Assembly (NCBI RefSeq): GCF_030848305.1
Contig: NZ_CP114598.1
Span: 806,001 to 870,000 of the forward strand
Reading direction: 5' to 3'
Origin: Akkermansia muciniphila
Lineage (GTDB): Bacteria > Verrucomicrobiota > Verrucomicrobiia > Verrucomicrobiales > Akkermansiaceae
DNA: 64,000 nucleotides
Below are positions 1 through 8,339 of this stretch, piece after piece. Below the pieces are notes generated by a model. The model was given only the letters and a program-made list of their open reading frames with translations. It was not told the DNA's origin and did not search any database. Positions within the stretch are counted from its first letter, which is position 1. The number at the start of each line of letters is the position of its first letter. The position numbers and the translations under genes were made by a program.

Positions 1-1141
1 CAGTAAAAGCCTGCCTCATCTGGAAGACGAGGTAAGGGTGATCGGCTACCCTATCGGCGGCAACAGGCTTTCCGTCACGCGCGGCGTGGTCTCCCGCATT
101 GATTTCACCGCGTACGCCCACCCCCGCAACGCGGAACACCTGACCATCCAGGTGGACGCCGCCATCAATCCGGGCAACAGCGGCGGCCCCGTCCTGATGG
201 GGAACAAAGTCATCGGCGTGGCATTCCAGGGCCTGAACAACGCCAACAACACGGGGTACGTGATTCCAACCCCCGTCATCCGCCACTTTCTGGAAGACAT
301 CAAGGACGGTGTTTATGACGGTTACGTGGACATGGGCATTCAGGCTGCGCCCATCCTGAACCCGGCCATGCGCAAGGCGTTCGGCCTGCCGGACGATGAA
401 AAAGGCGTCCTGATCGGCAAGGTGCTCAAGGGGTCCTCCGCCGACGGCGTGCTCCGCAACGGGGACCTGCTGATGAAAGTGGACGGCTATGATGTGGACA
501 GTTCCGCCATGATTGAACTGGACGGCCAGAAAATCAGCATGAAAGAACTCATTGAGCGCTGTTTTAAAGACGACCGGCTCCCGCTGGATATCATTCGCGA
601 CGGCAAGCCCATGAAGGTGGAAATGGTGATGAAGCCATCCCCCTCCAGAGACCTTCTGATGGCGGAATACGATAAAATGCCCCGCTACGTCGTCTTTGGA
701 GGCCTGGTGTTCCAGCCCATCCAGCGCAACGTGCTCGCGGCGGCGGACATCTCCATGCTGGACGTTGCACTGGACATCCGGAATTACCAGGAAGACGGCG
801 GCTGCGTGGACCATGAAGACATGGTCATCATCACCAAAGTGCTGGATGATGAGGTAAACGCGCGTCTGTCCGGCTCCATTTCCAATTCCATTGTGGAAAA
901 AATCAACGGCGTAAAGGTTAAAGGCCTTACCCACGCCTACGAACTCCTTTACCCGGAGAACATGCCGGAATACGTCGTCATCGAACTGAAAAACGGAGAG
1001 CGCCCCCTCGTCTTTGAAGGCAAGGCCATGGAGACGGCCAACAAGCGCATCTCCAAAACCTACAATATCCCGAAAAACGCCCGCCTGGACAGCGCCATTC
1101 CCGGCCGCCAGCCTGGCCGCAACACTACTCCCGCCCGTTAA
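1..1141 (+). CDS. DegP/Deg-type trypsin-like serine protease with PDZ domains (5' end outside window)
   Basis: This is a partial gene: the reading frame is open from the first base, so the true start lies upstream. The visible part begins in the second half of a trypsin-like (S1C) domain, with VIGYPIGG, SVTRGVVS and the catalytic-serine motif NPGNSGGPV intact. A PDZ domain follows (GVLIGKVLKGSSADGVLRNGDLLMKVDG), then a second PDZ-like C-terminal region around YVVFGGLVFQP and SIVEKINGVKVKG. This architecture fits Do-like proteases of the plant Deg2/Deg9 kind. The family degrades or refolds misfolded envelope proteins, so a periplasmic site is inferred; the signal peptide and the His and Asp of the triad are out of view. 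The stop lies 5 bases before the next gene, a paralogue, so the two are probably co-transcribed. Confidence 0.88.
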   Translation, partial: SKSLPHLEDEVRVIGYPIGGNRLSVTRGVVSRIDFTAYAHPRNAEHLTIQVDAAINPGNSGGPVLMGNKVIGVAFQGLNNANNTGYVIPTPVIRHFLEDIKDGVYDGYVDMGIQAAPILNPAMRKAFGLPDDEKGVLIGKVLKGSSADGVLRNGDLLMKVDGYDVDSSAMIELDGQKISMKELIERCFKDDRLPLDIIRDGKPMKVEMVMKPSPSRDLLMAEYDKMPRYVVFGGLVFQPIQRNVLAAADISMLDVALDIRNYQEDGGCVDHEDMVIITKVLDDEVNARLSGSISNSIVEKINGVKVKGLTHAYELLYPENMPEYVVIELKNGERPLVFEGKAMETANKRISKTYNIPKNARLDSAIPGRQPGRNTTPAR

Positions 1142-1146
1142 CCGCC

Positions 1147-2727
1147 ATGAAAATTCTTTCCACTTTTTTCCTTGGTTCCCTGATGTTGCTCGGCGGCTGC
1201 CAGCCGCGCGAAGCCGGACGAACCGCTCCCGAACCCCAGCCTGAACAACAGACGGAAACGCCTGCGGAACAGGTGGAGGAAACGCCCGCGCCGGCCCCGC
1301 TTCCCTCCCCCACCGGCTCCATGGTCGGCATTAACGCCACCAATCAGGGCTATGCCATGATTCAGCCGTGGAGCAAGGAAAACCCGGCGTACAGCCAGGG
1401 CTTCGGCATTTATCTGGGAGACGGCAATATCCTGACGGCAGCCAACATCGTTTATTCCGCCAGCTTCGTGGAAGTGACCTCCGCGGACGGCTCCCAGACG
1501 GTTCCCGTGACCGTAACCGCCTTTGACCCGGAAGCCAATCTTGCCCTTCTGCGCCTGAAAAACGGAAAAGATGCCGCTTTTCTGGACAAACTAGTTCCCG
1601 TTGCATTGGGGAAGGCTCCCCGCCTGGGCGACAAGGTAACCTTCTGGCAATTCAATGGCGACGGCCTTCCCATCACTACCTCCGGAACCCTTCTGGCGAC
1701 GGAAAGCGCCTGCCCGTTCACGAACGGGGAACCGTTCGTCCTGTATAACGTCAAATCCTCCGTCACTCCCCTGAAAGGCGGCGCAGGCAACCCCGTCATG
1801 AGGGGCAATGAACTTGTGGGCCTCAGCGCCAGCTGCGATCCCTCCGCACAGAAAGTGCTGGCCGTAACCCATACCATGATTTCCCGGTTCCTGGAACAAG
1901 CCCGGGCCGGCAATTACACCGGTTTCCCGGCGGACGGCACCCAGGTCACGGAACTGACCGACCCCGTCTTCCGCAAATTCCTGGGCCTGCCTGAAACTGG
2001 CGGCGGCTTTTACGTGGTGAAACTGCCTGTTTACGGCTCCTTCTACAAAGCCGGAGTACGTCCCGGAGACGTGGTGGAAAGCGTCAACGGCATCCCTCTG
2101 GACAGCAAAGGTTTAATTAAGGATCCCGCCCTGGGCCCCGTTTCCGCCAACTTTCTGTTCCGAGACTCCGCCAAGCCGGGGGATACCATTACGCTGGGCA
2201 TCCGCCGCAAGGGAAAGGACGGCTCCAGCCAGCCCATGACGCTGGACGTCAAACTGGACAGGAGCGCCCTTGAAGGGGACTTGGTCAATCCGGCCCCCTT
2301 CATCTCCAATCCGCCCTACCGCATTTACGGAGGTCTGGTATTTGTCCCGCTGACGGGAGCCCTGATGGGAGAAATCAACAAGCTCAGCAAGAACCATCCC
2401 CCCCTCAACCTGGTGGAAGCCACTCAAAAGAAAGAGGACATACGGAAAAAAGGCGTGGATGAAATCGTGGTCTTCCTGATGGCCCTGCCCACGCAGGCTA
2501 CACTGGGATACGCCCAGATGAGCCCTTCCATTGTGGAAAAAGTCAACGGCGTGCAGGTGAAAAGCTTCAAGCACCTCAACCAGCTTCTGGACCTTCCCGC
2601 TCCCGGCGGCACGCACCGCATCGAAGTGACCCAGCAGCCGTACACCATGTACATGTCCCAGAAGGAAGCTGCCAAAGCGGACCGATTCATCCAGATGAGG
2701 GCCGTTCCCGTGCTCCGCAGGGACTAG
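1147..2727 (+). CDS. Catalytically dead DegP-like PDZ lipoprotein
   Basis: The 526-residue product starts with a lipoprotein signal (lipobox LGGC, Cys18) and a Pro/Glu-rich linker to about residue 55. It then has a trypsin-like fold, a PDZ domain near residues 280-370 and a second PDZ-like domain whose motifs (YRIYGGLVF, SIVEKVNGVQVK) match those of the gene upstream. Aligned by eye to Deg proteases, all three catalytic residues are replaced: the His position is Asn100 (LTAANIV), the Asp position is Asn131 (NLALLRL), and the Ser position is Ala213 (GGAGNPV in place of GNSGGPV). It is therefore probably a pseudoprotease anchored to a membrane, perhaps a regulator, adaptor or peptide binder for the active paralogue encoded 5 bp upstream. 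The start is the first ATG, which gives the intact lipoprotein signal. Confidence 0.85.
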   Translation: MKILSTFFLGSLMLLGGCQPREAGRTAPEPQPEQQTETPAEQVEETPAPAPLPSPTGSMVGINATNQGYAMIQPWSKENPAYSQGFGIYLGDGNILTAANIVYSASFVEVTSADGSQTVPVTVTAFDPEANLALLRLKNGKDAAFLDKLVPVALGKAPRLGDKVTFWQFNGDGLPITTSGTLLATESACPFTNGEPFVLYNVKSSVTPLKGGAGNPVMRGNELVGLSASCDPSAQKVLAVTHTMISRFLEQARAGNYTGFPADGTQVTELTDPVFRKFLGLPETGGGFYVVKLPVYGSFYKAGVRPGDVVESVNGIPLDSKGLIKDPALGPVSANFLFRDSAKPGDTITLGIRRKGKDGSSQPMTLDVKLDRSALEGDLVNPAPFISNPPYRIYGGLVFVPLTGALMGEINKLSKNHPPLNLVEATQKKEDIRKKGVDEIVVFLMALPTQATLGYAQMSPSIVEKVNGVQVKSFKHLNQLLDLPAPGGTHRIEVTQQPYTMYMSQKEAAKADRFIQMRAVPVLRRD

Positions 2728-2740
2728 GAATCCGCGAGCC

Positions 2741-3928
2741 ATGTTCACTTGCAGCCCTCCTGGCATGTCACTTCACACGCTGAATATCCGGCTTGATTTT
2801 CCCTACAGGACAGGCTTTACCCATGGAGCCTTCCGCCCGGAAAACGATGCTCTGGCCAGCCTGATGGAACAGAGGCCCGGAAGCCGCGTTCTCGTTCTCC
2901 TGGAAAAAGGGCTGGAACAGTTTTATCCTCAGCTTCCGGCAAACATTGACCGCTATTTTGAAAAAAATGCCGGGGTGCTGGCCTATGCCGGCTGCCGTTC
3001 CGTTCCGGGCGGGGAGGAAGCCAAAACAGGTTTTTCCGCATGGGAAACGGCCCTGCGCCACATTGTGGAAGCAGGCATTGACCGCCATTCCTATATCATA
3101 GCCGTGGGCGGCGGAGCGTTTCTTGACGTAGCAGGCTTTGCCGCCACCACCGCCCATCGCGGCATCCGGCTGTTGCGCATCCCCACCACCACCCTCTCCC
3201 AGGCAGACTCCGGAGTAGGTGTCAAAAACGGGATCAATTTCATGGGCCGGAAAAACTATCTGGGCACCTTCGCCGTTGCGTGGGCCACGCTTGACGACTT
3301 CCTGTTCCTCCATTCCCAGCCCCTCCCCCTGAAAAGAGCCGGGCTGGCGGAAGTAGTGAAAGTGGCGGTGGTGAAAGACGCCTCTTTCTTCAACTGGCTG
3401 GAAACGAACGCTTCCGCGCTGGCTGTATGCGAACGGGATGCTCTGGAATATGCCGTGGAGCATTCCGCTCTGCTGCACGCCTCGCACATTGCATGCGGAG
3501 GAGACGCCTTTGAACTGGGTTCCAGCCGTCCCCTGGACTTCGGACATTGGGCCGCCCATTACATGGAAACCATGTCCGGTTACATACTGGGGCACGCGGA
3601 GGCCGTTTCCGTGGGCATGTGCCTGGATATCCTTTATTCCGTCCGGAAAGGATGGCTGCCTGCCGCGGAGGCGGAAAGAATCATCTCCGTGCTGAAAACC
3701 CTGGAACTGCCCGTATTCCACCCCCTGCTTTCCCGCAGGACAGAAAACGGCGCCTGCGAAGTGCTGAAAGGTCTGGAGGCCTTCCGCGAACACCTCGGCG
3801 GCCACCTGACGGTACTGATGCTTACCGGAATAGGCCGGGGAAAAGACGTCCATGAGATAGACGCCGCTCTGATGGAGGAATGCATCCGGGAAATGCAGGA
3901 AGCCGCCGGATATTCCGTTCAGGAATAA
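2741..3928 (+). CDS. AroB-like sugar-phosphate cyclase / 3-dehydroquinate synthase-like (EboD-like)
   Basis: The 395-residue protein has the NAD-binding core of the dehydroquinate-synthase family (IIAVGGGAFLDVAGF, IPTTTLSQADSGVGVKNGIN) and metal-ligand motifs (RAGLAEVVK, LDFGHWAAHYME, LGHAEAVSVGM). The segment RPLDFGHWAAH differs from the NFGHTFGHA of ordinary AroB and is closer to what I recall of EboD, the AroB-like member of ebo clusters. It may therefore be a paralogue acting on another sugar phosphate and not the shikimate enzyme. No other shikimate or ebo gene is visible beside it. The start is either 2741 or the in-frame ATG at 2765; neither has a Shine-Dalgarno sequence. It follows the pseudoprotease by 13 bp. 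Family assignment is firm, substrate is not. Confidence 0.8.
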   Translation: MFTCSPPGMSLHTLNIRLDFPYRTGFTHGAFRPENDALASLMEQRPGSRVLVLLEKGLEQFYPQLPANIDRYFEKNAGVLAYAGCRSVPGGEEAKTGFSAWETALRHIVEAGIDRHSYIIAVGGGAFLDVAGFAATTAHRGIRLLRIPTTTLSQADSGVGVKNGINFMGRKNYLGTFAVAWATLDDFLFLHSQPLPLKRAGLAEVVKVAVVKDASFFNWLETNASALAVCERDALEYAVEHSALLHASHIACGGDAFELGSSRPLDFGHWAAHYMETMSGYILGHAEAVSVGMCLDILYSVRKGWLPAAEAERIISVLKTLELPVFHPLLSRRTENGACEVLKGLEAFREHLGGHLTVLMLTGIGRGKDVHEIDAALMEECIREMQEAAGYSVQE

Positions 3929-4458
3929 CAGCCCTTTCCTTGCTGCCTCCCCGTCAGAAAACAGGCAGAAGCCATCTGGCGTATCACAGAGAAATACCAG
4001 CCGGACGGCAGTATGAAAAAAACAACGACGTTTTTCCTTCCCACAATCTCCATATCCTTCTGTTCCGGCAGTTTCCGCAAGGCGGCATTATTATGTGCTG
4101 CCGGGCAGCCCATGATGCAAGCCATTTTGCGACTCCCCCTTTTTTCATAACGCGCCGGATTTACTTCTCCTCTTTCAAAAAGAAGATGAAGGAAAAAGCA
4201 TGAACAGCCTGCCGGATACCTCAAAGAGAAGATCATGCCGTCAACAATGCGGAGGCAGTGGACACGATGCCCCGCTGGAAACAAATCCATTCATCGTCTT
4301 TGCAAGGCACGGGAAAACCAAACTGCCGGGAACCGCGTTCCGTTGAAAATTCAGGGAGGTTCTTCCGGAAAACCGTCCCCTTTTAAACCTGTGCGGATAA
4401 CTCCGCGGGAAACGGAACTTTCCCGTATTCGTCCAAACTGACGCCGGGCCATCCCCAT
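3929..4458. other. Intergenic stretch, no gene seen
   Basis: These 530 bases lie between two convergent genes. Short open frames exist on both strands, but their translations show low complexity, no domain and no start context. No terminator-like hairpin with a T-run was found. I see nothing I can support here. Confidence 0.6.
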
Positions 4459-5244
4459 TTACAGACGCGGTACGGCGGCGAGAAGCGCCTGCGTATATTC
4501 GTGGGAAGGGGAAGAAAATACTTTGTCCGCCTCCCCGTATTCCACAATGCGGCCTTTGCGCATCACGGCAATGCGGTCCGCGATGTAATGGACCACGGAC
4601 AAATCATGGGAAATGAATATCATGGTCAGGCTCAAGTCGCGGGCCAGGGCAATAAGAAGGTTCAGAATCTGGGACTGGATGGAAACGTCCAGCGCGGAAA
4701 CGGGTTCATCCGCGATAACCAGCCTGGGTTCCGGCGCCAATGCGCGCGCAATGGCGACGCGCTGGCGCTGGCCTCCGGAAAATTCATGGGGATACTTGCG
4801 CATCAGGGAGGGGCTCAGCCCTACCTTTTCCATCAGTTCCGCCACATCATCCCTCGTCTGGGCAAAAGTTCTTTTACGGCGGCTCTGCAACGCCTCCTTT
4901 AATGTTGCATATACCGTAAAACGGGGGTTCAGGGAAGCATAAGGGTCCTGGAAAACCATCTGGAAATCCGGACGACGCTTCCTGACTTCGGATGCGGAAA
5001 GAGCCGTCAACTCTTCCCCTTCCAGAAAAATGCGGCCCTCCGTAGGCTTCTGGAGCAGCATCACCGTGCGAGACAGCGTGGATTTGCCGCAACCGGATTC
5101 ACCCACCAGCCCCAGGATTTCTCCCTTTTCCACGGACAGCGACACCCCGTCCACCGCCACTACGGGGGCAAATTTGCGGGCAGAGAGCAGCCCCTGCACC
5201 GCAGGAAAGACAACGCTCACATGATCCAGTTCCAGAAAAGCCAT
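4459..5244 (-). CDS. ABC transporter ATP-binding protein, oligopeptide/dipeptide type (DppF/OppF-like)
   Basis: This 261-residue protein is a complete ABC ATPase: Walker A GESGCGKST (residues 48-56), Q-loop VFQDPYASLNP, signature FSGGQRQRVAIARAL, Walker B LVIADEPVSALD and switch His in FISHDLSVV. The sequence around ASLNPR and the spacing match the peptide/nickel importer subfamily, which hydrolyses ATP on the cytoplasmic face to drive uptake. It ends at LLAAVPRL and lacks the Cys-containing C-terminal extension usual in OppF/DppF (about 320 residues). No permease, binding protein or second ATPase gene adjoins it, so its partners must be encoded elsewhere or it is a remnant of a dismantled operon. 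Upstream lies a probable broken gene. Confidence 0.85.
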   Translation of the reverse strand: MAFLELDHVSVVFPAVQGLLSARKFAPVVAVDGVSLSVEKGEILGLVGESGCGKSTLSRTVMLLQKPTEGRIFLEGEELTALSASEVRKRRPDFQMVFQDPYASLNPRFTVYATLKEALQSRRKRTFAQTRDDVAELMEKVGLSPSLMRKYPHEFSGGQRQRVAIARALAPEPRLVIADEPVSALDVSIQSQILNLLIALARDLSLTMIFISHDLSVVHYIADRIAVMRKGRIVEYGEADKVFSSPSHEYTQALLAAVPRL

Positions 5245-5251
5245 GCCGCCA

Positions 5252-5640
5252 CCCTAACAAGCCTTCCGATGCAAGACAAGACCCCAGCCGCGCCAGTTCC
5301 TCCAATATCAGGACATCCATGCGCACCTCCCATGCCGTTTCCCCCACAGAAAAACCAGGACCGGCAATGAACGCCAGCCCCGGCTGGGCATTTCGCATGT
5401 CTTCCGGAGCCACCCGGAGCCAGAAGAGTTCATCATCACACACGAGGCTGATAACAGCAAAAGAGGCTGTTCCCCCATTTCCACCGTCCATTGGCCTTTT
5501 TGAAGAACCACAATACCGCCAGGAAATATCAGGGATCGCACACAAGGAAAAAACATGCTCCAGCCCAAAAGCGCTCCAAAAACGGCTGCCAGGATGAAGG
5601 CCGCAACCAGCAGCAGGGCCGGAGCTTTTCTATCCCGCAT
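5252..5640 (-). pseudogene. Possible frameshifted membrane-anchored hypothetical protein
   Basis: Two overlapping minus-strand frames each look partly coding. The first (start 5640) opens with a plausible signal anchor, APALLLVAAFILAAVFGALLGW, and continues to about residue 56. The sensible sequence then appears in another frame as FAVISLVCDDELFWLRVAPEDMRN and GFSVGETAWEVRMDVL. The switch falls at a run of five Gs on the coding strand (plus-strand Cs at 5472-5476); one extra G would join the frames. Even then the frame runs on into the downstream ABC ATPase gene, so a second lesion or a lost stop is likely. I recognise no family. It could be a decayed gene, a sequencing error in a G-run, or coincidence. 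The left boundary is approximate. Confidence 0.35.
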
Positions 5641-5720
5641 ATTTTGATAATCCCCTATCCGGATTTCCGGATCCTCCCTGAATCAAATTTATGGATAAAT
5701 ACCCCCATGGAGCCATATCA

Positions 5721-5755
5721 AACAAAAGAACCGTTCCCCGCAAAGGGAACGGTTC
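5721..5755 (-). terminator. Rho-independent terminator of rpsB-tsf
   Basis: Plus-strand arms at 5728-5738 and 5745-5755 form an 11-bp perfect stem (GAACCGTTCCC) with a short loop. Read on the minus strand, the hairpin is followed by a TTTTGTTTG tract. It lies 22 bases past the tsf stop codon. Confidence 0.82.
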
Positions 5756-5777
5756 CAGAGATACTCTGACTCAGAGC

Positions 5778-6656
5778 TTACGCACCGAGCTGGTAGCGGA
5801 CGAAGGAGGCGACGGAGATATCGTCGCCGAGTTCCTTGCCGGCCTGGTTGAGGAGGGCCTCCACCGTCATCTTTCCGGCAGGGTCCTTCACAAATACCTG
5901 GTTCAGCAGGCAGGACTGGGCGTACAGAGCCTTCAGCTTGCCGGGAAGAATCTTTTCCAGCAGGTGTTCGGGCTTGCCTTCCTGAATGAGCTGCTGCTTG
6001 GCGATTTCCTGTTCCTCGGCCACGAAGGCGGGATCCAGGCTATCGGAGCTGACGCTCTTGGGAGCGGCGGCGGCGATGTGCAAGGTCAAATCCTTGGCGA
6101 GGGCTTTGAACGCATCAGACTTGACGGTTTCTTCCTTGCCGGCCTTGATGGACAGCAGAACGCCCACTTTGCCGCCCATGTGGATGTAGGAGACCACGGC
6201 ACCGATGCCGTCCGCCGTCAGGCGGGCGAATTTGCGCAGAGCCATGTTTTCGCCAATGGAGCTGCACATGGCCTTGATATATTCTTCCGTGGAGCCTTCC
6301 GCCATGGGGACTTGGAGAGCCTCTTCCAGCGTGGAGGCCTTGGAATCCATGAGAGCGTTGGCAACGTCATTCACCAGACCCTGGAACTTGTCCCCCTTGG
6401 CGCAGAAGTCCGTTTCACAGTTGAGTTCAAGGATAATGCCGGAGCAGCCGCAGGGAGCCACAGCGGCGCGGATCACGCCTTCCTTGGCGTCACGGTCGGC
6501 CTTGGCCGCAGCCTTGGCAATTCCCTTCTCACGAAGATACTTTACGGCGGCATCCATGTCGCCGTTGCATTCGTTGAGGGCTTTCTTGCAATCCATCATG
6601 CCGGCGTCCGTTTTGTCACGGAGGGCCTTGACGAGAGCTGCAGTAATTTCTGCCAT
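5778..6656 (-). CDS. tsf: Elongation factor Ts
   Basis: EF-Ts is the nucleotide exchange factor that releases GDP from EF-Tu during translation. The 292-residue product begins with the UBA-like N-terminal module (residues 1-55) carrying the signature LRDKTDAGMMDCKKAL, and the core has ILELNCETDFCAK. Length and motifs are normal for the family. It follows rpsB by 29 bases, the conserved rpsB-tsf order, and a strong terminator lies directly downstream, so the two form one operon. The start has an A-rich leader without a Shine-Dalgarno motif. Confidence 0.97.
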   Translation of the reverse strand: MAEITAALVKALRDKTDAGMMDCKKALNECNGDMDAAVKYLREKGIAKAAAKADRDAKEGVIRAAVAPCGCSGIILELNCETDFCAKGDKFQGLVNDVANALMDSKASTLEEALQVPMAEGSTEEYIKAMCSSIGENMALRKFARLTADGIGAVVSYIHMGGKVGVLLSIKAGKEETVKSDAFKALAKDLTLHIAAAAPKSVSSDSLDPAFVAEEQEIAKQQLIQEGKPEHLLEKILPGKLKALYAQSCLLNQVFVKDPAGKMTVEALLNQAGKELGDDISVASFVRYQLGA

Positions 6657-6685
6657 AGTGTTTCTGTTCTTTCTAAATGGTTGGT

Positions 6686-7381
6686 TTAGGCTTCGGCGGA
6701 TGCGCCCTTGCCTTCGTTGATGGCCTTGACAATGCAGTCAAGAATCAGGCGGATGGAACGGACGGCGTCGTCGTTGCCGGGAATCGGGAAGTCGATTTCC
6801 TTCGGGTCGGCGTTGGTATCAACCAGAACGCAGACGGGAATGTTCAGGCGGTGGGCCTCGCGGATGGCGATGTCTTCATGGTCGGCGCCGATGGCCACCA
6901 TGGCGTCCGGAGCGCCGCCCATGTTGCGGATGCCCTGAAGGTTGCGTTCCAGCTTCTGGCGTTCGCGGTCCAGAGCGGCCAGTTCCTTCTTGGACATGCT
7001 CTTAAATTCCGGGCTCTTTTCAATCCCTTCCAGATAGACAAGGCGTTCAATGCTCTTGCGGATTGTGCTCATGTTGGTGAGCATGCCGCCCAGCCAGCGG
7101 TGGTTGACATAGTACTGACCAGTGGCTTCCGCAGCTTCGCGGACGGCTTCCTGAGCCTGGCGCTTGCAGCCGACGAAGAGGATTTTCTTATTGCGGCGGG
7201 CCAGATCAGCCAGGAAGGAGCAGGCCTTGTCCAGGCATTTTTCCGTTTCCTCAAGGTTGATGATATGGATACCGGCCTTGTCCTTGAGAAGGTACTTTTT
7301 CATGCTGGGGTGCCATTTGCGGGTTTGGTGGCCCAAATGAACACCGGCTTCAACCATCTGGTTAATCAGATCATTAATCAT
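6686..7381 (-). CDS. rpsB: 30S ribosomal protein S2
   Basis: S2 is a late-assembling small-subunit protein that holds S1 near the mRNA exit. The 231-residue sequence shows the family signatures: VEAGVHLGHQTRKWHP near the N-terminus, FVGCKRQAQEAV, YVNHRWLGGMLTN and, toward the C-terminus, PVCVLVDTNADP and IPGNDDAVRSI. It is slightly shorter than the E. coli protein (241). The ATG at 7381 lies about 110 bases after the predicted transcription start, leaving a long leader that could host autogenous S2 control as in other bacteria. No Shine-Dalgarno sequence is seen. Confidence 0.97.
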   Translation of the reverse strand: MINDLINQMVEAGVHLGHQTRKWHPSMKKYLLKDKAGIHIINLEETEKCLDKACSFLADLARRNKKILFVGCKRQAQEAVREAAEATGQYYVNHRWLGGMLTNMSTIRKSIERLVYLEGIEKSPEFKSMSKKELAALDRERQKLERNLQGIRNMGGAPDAMVAIGADHEDIAIREAHRLNIPVCVLVDTNADPKEIDFPIPGNDDAVRSIRLILDCIVKAINEGKGASAEA

Positions 7382-7496
7382 ATATGTATGTAGGTGGCTT
7401 TCCTTGCGGCAGGAAAAGCAGTTTTTGGGGACTTCGACGCTTTTTACCCCTCCGATCCCCGTTGTTTAGTTGCGCCGAATCACGCGAGGGACGGGC

Positions 7497-7525
7497 AATA
7501 TACTTCCCGCCCCCTCTCTTGTCAA
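7497..7525 (-). promoter_or_regulatory. Sigma-70-type promoter for rpsB-tsf
   Basis: On the minus strand, a perfect -35 TTGACA (7520-7525) and a -10 TATATT (7497-7502) are separated by exactly 17 bases. The expected transcription start is near 7490, giving a leader of about 110 nt before rpsB. Confidence 0.78.
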
Positions 7526-7619
7526 AGCATAAATCATTGATTTACGAAACTATTCCGCCGTTCGCGGAACCTTGTCGCAAGCAAGCTCATGGAGAACTTT
7601 GCCATTTCAGCAAAATATC

Positions 7620-8339
7620 TTATCGCGCAGGCCCGTCAAAACCGTTCCCGGCAGGCTCTCCCATGCCCGTTTTCCAGTATTCCCGTTCCGCTTGCAAATA
7701 AAACGCACCGAACGGAGGCAGGATTTTTAACGTTTTCCCATGCCTTGCGGCCAGTTCCGGAGAGGGCATGTCCTCCCGCATATGCTTCCCTTTTCCAATC
7801 AGGAACGGCAGCACTACCACCTTTTGCCCCTTTAATCCGGGTAATACCTTTTCCACAGAAGGAAATGCGCCAAAGTATGCAAGCGCCATGTCCGTTCCTT
7901 CCGGAAGCAGGAATTTCAACTGCCGGAGGAATTGCGCCGGCTCCGGGGCAGCCTCCCTTCCCGTTACCCCGTGGGCTACCACCAGCAGGGAAGCCTCCCC
8001 CTCCAATTCCTTTTGCAAGGCGGCGGCCCTAAAACCAACACCGCCGCATCCCGCTCCCCATACGGGTTTAAAAACAAGTTCCGGATGCTGCCCGCTCCCG
8101 GCATACAGCGCACGAAGCAATTCCGGCAATGTCTCCGTCACCGTCACGCCGCTCTGCATGAAGACAGGGTAAACCCAGACTACACCATCGCCCGGAGGCA
8201 AATCCGCCGCCGTCAGGCTGCGGAAAGACCCCTGCCAGACACAGTCGCTTGAATATTGAAACTGCTCCGCCACATGCTGCCGCAATTCAGCCCCTGCTTC
8301 ATCATAGGAAATAAAGAGTTTGTAAATCTTCCTGGGCAT
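7620..8339 (-). CDS. CbiX/CbiK-like chelatase-family protein
   Basis: The 239-residue product (from the ATG at 8339; an in-frame ATG at 8378 would add 13 residues) resembles the chelatase superfamily that inserts cobalt, nickel or iron into tetrapyrroles. The C-terminal half has LLVVAHGVTG and VVVLPFLIGKGKHMREDMP, where the two His residues match the metal-ligand positions of CbiX-type enzymes. The N-terminal half contains a weaker repeat-like lobe (GVVWVYPVFMQSGVTVTETLPELL), as in two-lobed CbiK. No cobalamin, siroheme or F430 gene lies nearby. The first 12 residues (MPRKIYKLFISY) are a typical beta-strand start, which favours 8339. Substrate is unknown. Confidence 0.65.
   Translation of the reverse strand: MPRKIYKLFISYDEAGAELRQHVAEQFQYSSDCVWQGSFRSLTAADLPPGDGVVWVYPVFMQSGVTVTETLPELLRALYAGSGQHPELVFKPVWGAGCGGVGFRAAALQKELEGEASLLVVAHGVTGREAAPEPAQFLRQLKFLLPEGTDMALAYFGAFPSVEKVLPGLKGQKVVVLPFLIGKGKHMREDMPSPELAARHGKTLKILPPFGAFYLQAEREYWKTGMGEPAGNGFDGPAR

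Noticed and set aside
3880-4441. Short frames between the AroB-like and ABC ATPase genes
   Set aside because: There are frames on both strands with no start context or family; the stretch is better called intergenic.
5691-6689. Long plus-strand open frame opposite tsf (332 codons)
   Set aside because: It is antisense to a certain gene, has no family sequence, and follows from high GC at third codon positions.
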